From CAYGWP01 sp964353455 (lineage in GTDB: Bacteria; Planctomycetota; Phycisphaerae; FEN-1346), in assembly GCA_964353455.1 (NCBI GenBank), contig CAYGWP010000585.1, positions 1-6,591 of the forward strand: a stretch of 6,591 nucleotides of DNA, written 5' to 3'. Shown here one piece after another: positions 5,905-6,591 of the stretch (positions within the stretch are counted from its first letter, which is position 1; every line of letters begins with the position of its first letter). The notes beneath the pieces were generated by a model. It did no database searches and had not been told where the DNA came from. It worked only from the letters and a program-made list of their open reading frames with translations. The position numbers were made by a program, and so were the translations under genes.

Positions 5905-6558
5905 ATGTTCACGGGCCTGGTTGAGGCGATCGGGACGGTCGTGTCGGCCGAGTGCGCGGAGGCCGGGCTGCGGCTTCGCGTGGACCTGGGCCGCGCGGCC
6001 GACGGCGTGCGACTGGGCGACAGCATCGCCCTGAGCGGCGTCTGCCAGACCGTCGCGTCCATCGAGGGCCGCGCGGCCGCGTTCGACGCCGTCGCCGAGA
6101 CGCTCGCCAGGACGACCGTCAGGCGGTGGAAGACCGGCACGCGCGTCAACCTCGAGCGCAGCCTGCGTCCGGGCGACCGCATGGGCGGGCACTTCGTCGC
6201 CGGGCACGTCGATGCGACCGGCCGCATCGTCGAGAACCGCCGGCGCGACGGCGGCTGGTGGCTCCGGGTCGAGACGCCCGCGGAACTCCTCCCCGAGATC
6301 GCCCCGAAAGGTTCCATCGCCATCGACGGCGTCAGCCTCACGGTCGTGGAGGTCGAACAGGCGATTTTCAGCGTCACGCTCATCCCGACGACGCTACGGG
6401 AAACGACCCTGGGCGACCTTGCGGCAGGCGACCTCGTGAACCTCGAGACCGACCTCTTGGCGAAGTACGTGCGGCGGGCGATGGCCGCAATGAAGGGCGA
6501 TCAGGCATCCGACCAGCGGCTCCTCGATGCCCTCGGCCGCTCAGGCTTCATAGATTAA
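5905..6558 (+). CDS. ribE: Riboflavin synthase, alpha subunit
   Basis: This cytoplasmic enzyme performs the last step of riboflavin synthesis: dismutation of two 6,7-dimethyl-8-ribityllumazine molecules into riboflavin and 5-amino-6-ribitylaminouracil. The 217-residue length is normal. The N-terminus MFTGLVEAIGTV is the family hallmark and fixes the ATG at 5905, although the frame is open further upstream into the tandem repeats. Two related beta-barrel halves are visible. The first has GDSIALSGVCQTV (G45-V50) and FDAVAETLARTTV; the second has IDGVSLTV (140-147) and LIPTTLRETTLGDL (from 159). Between them lies MGGHFVAGHVD (93-103) with the conserved His residues. The Q48 in GVCQTV, where Leu is usual, is a small deviation. 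No lumazine synthase, ribB/A or FMN riboswitch is adjacent, so the gene stands apart from a rib operon here. It is divergent from the exporter. Confidence 0.96.
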   Translation: MFTGLVEAIGTVVSAECAEAGLRLRVDLGRAADGVRLGDSIALSGVCQTVASIEGRAAAFDAVAETLARTTVRRWKTGTRVNLERSLRPGDRMGGHFVAGHVDATGRIVENRRRDGGWWLRVETPAELLPEIAPKGSIAIDGVSLTVVEVEQAIFSVTLIPTTLRETTLGDLAAGDLVNLETDLLAKYVRRAMAAMKGDQASDQRLLDALGRSGFID

Positions 6559-6571
6559 GCAGTTGATATGA

Positions 6572-6591
6572 GCGCGGCGGGTCTCCGGACC
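6572..6591. repeat. 28-nt palindromic (REP-like) repeat, copy 3, cut by the window edge
   Basis: The last 20 nt begin GCGCGGCGGGTCTCC, identical over 15 nt to the copy at 1443-1470 and in the same orientation. It then diverges to GGACC, which still preserves GGTC/GACC-type pairing. It lies 13 nt past the ribE stop codon, so its hairpin could mark the end of the ribE transcript. The right arm is outside the window. Confidence 0.65.

Noticed and set aside
5545..6207. Minus-strand open frame with a K-A-R-R-H-x-G-T-K-type repeat peptide
   Set aside because: The repeated peptide is the conceptual translation of the octamer array, and the rest is antisense to ribE or out of frame with the exporter. 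This is a known type of spurious ORF.

Overview
The window is GC-rich (roughly 60-65% by eye) and comes from a bacterial chromosome. It most resembles Planctomycetota or a close relative. The clues are a secreted PQQ-type beta-propeller with the W-x-x-W-x-G-P-N-x-D-G entry motif, a large secreted multi-domain glycoside hydrolase ending in a W-x-Y-G-Y-Y-D / A-V-R-R-W beta-sandwich, weak Shine-Dalgarno use for some genes, and intergenic DNA packed with short palindromic repeats. This placement is inferred from family style; there is no rRNA or other marker here.

Layout: a perfect 28-nt hairpin repeat (1-28) lies ahead of a secreted beta-propeller gene on the plus strand (144-1415). A 232-bp convergent spacer follows (1416-1647), made largely of palindromic repeats. 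On the minus strand come a MATE-family membrane exporter (4236-5681) and, 14 bp downstream of it, a secreted clan GH-A-like glycoside hydrolase (1648-4221); the two look like a translationally linked operon. A 223-bp divergent spacer (5682-5904) holds two copies of a 24-nt palindromic repeat and a run of five 8-bp units. The riboflavin synthase gene ribE then runs rightward (5905-6558), followed 13 bp later by another copy of the hairpin repeat seen at the left end, cut by the window edge.

Functionally the genes are a mixed set. The propeller and the hydrolase are both predicted to be exported and could take part in polysaccharide handling or envelope functions, while the MATE protein would export a small molecule. 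Riboflavin synthase is housekeeping and unconnected. I see no phage, transposase, CRISPR, toxin-antitoxin or RNA gene, and no FMN riboswitch ahead of ribE. The least ordinary part is the non-coding DNA: at least four distinct repeat families occupy the three short intergenic gaps. No new defence or metabolic system can be supported from this window.
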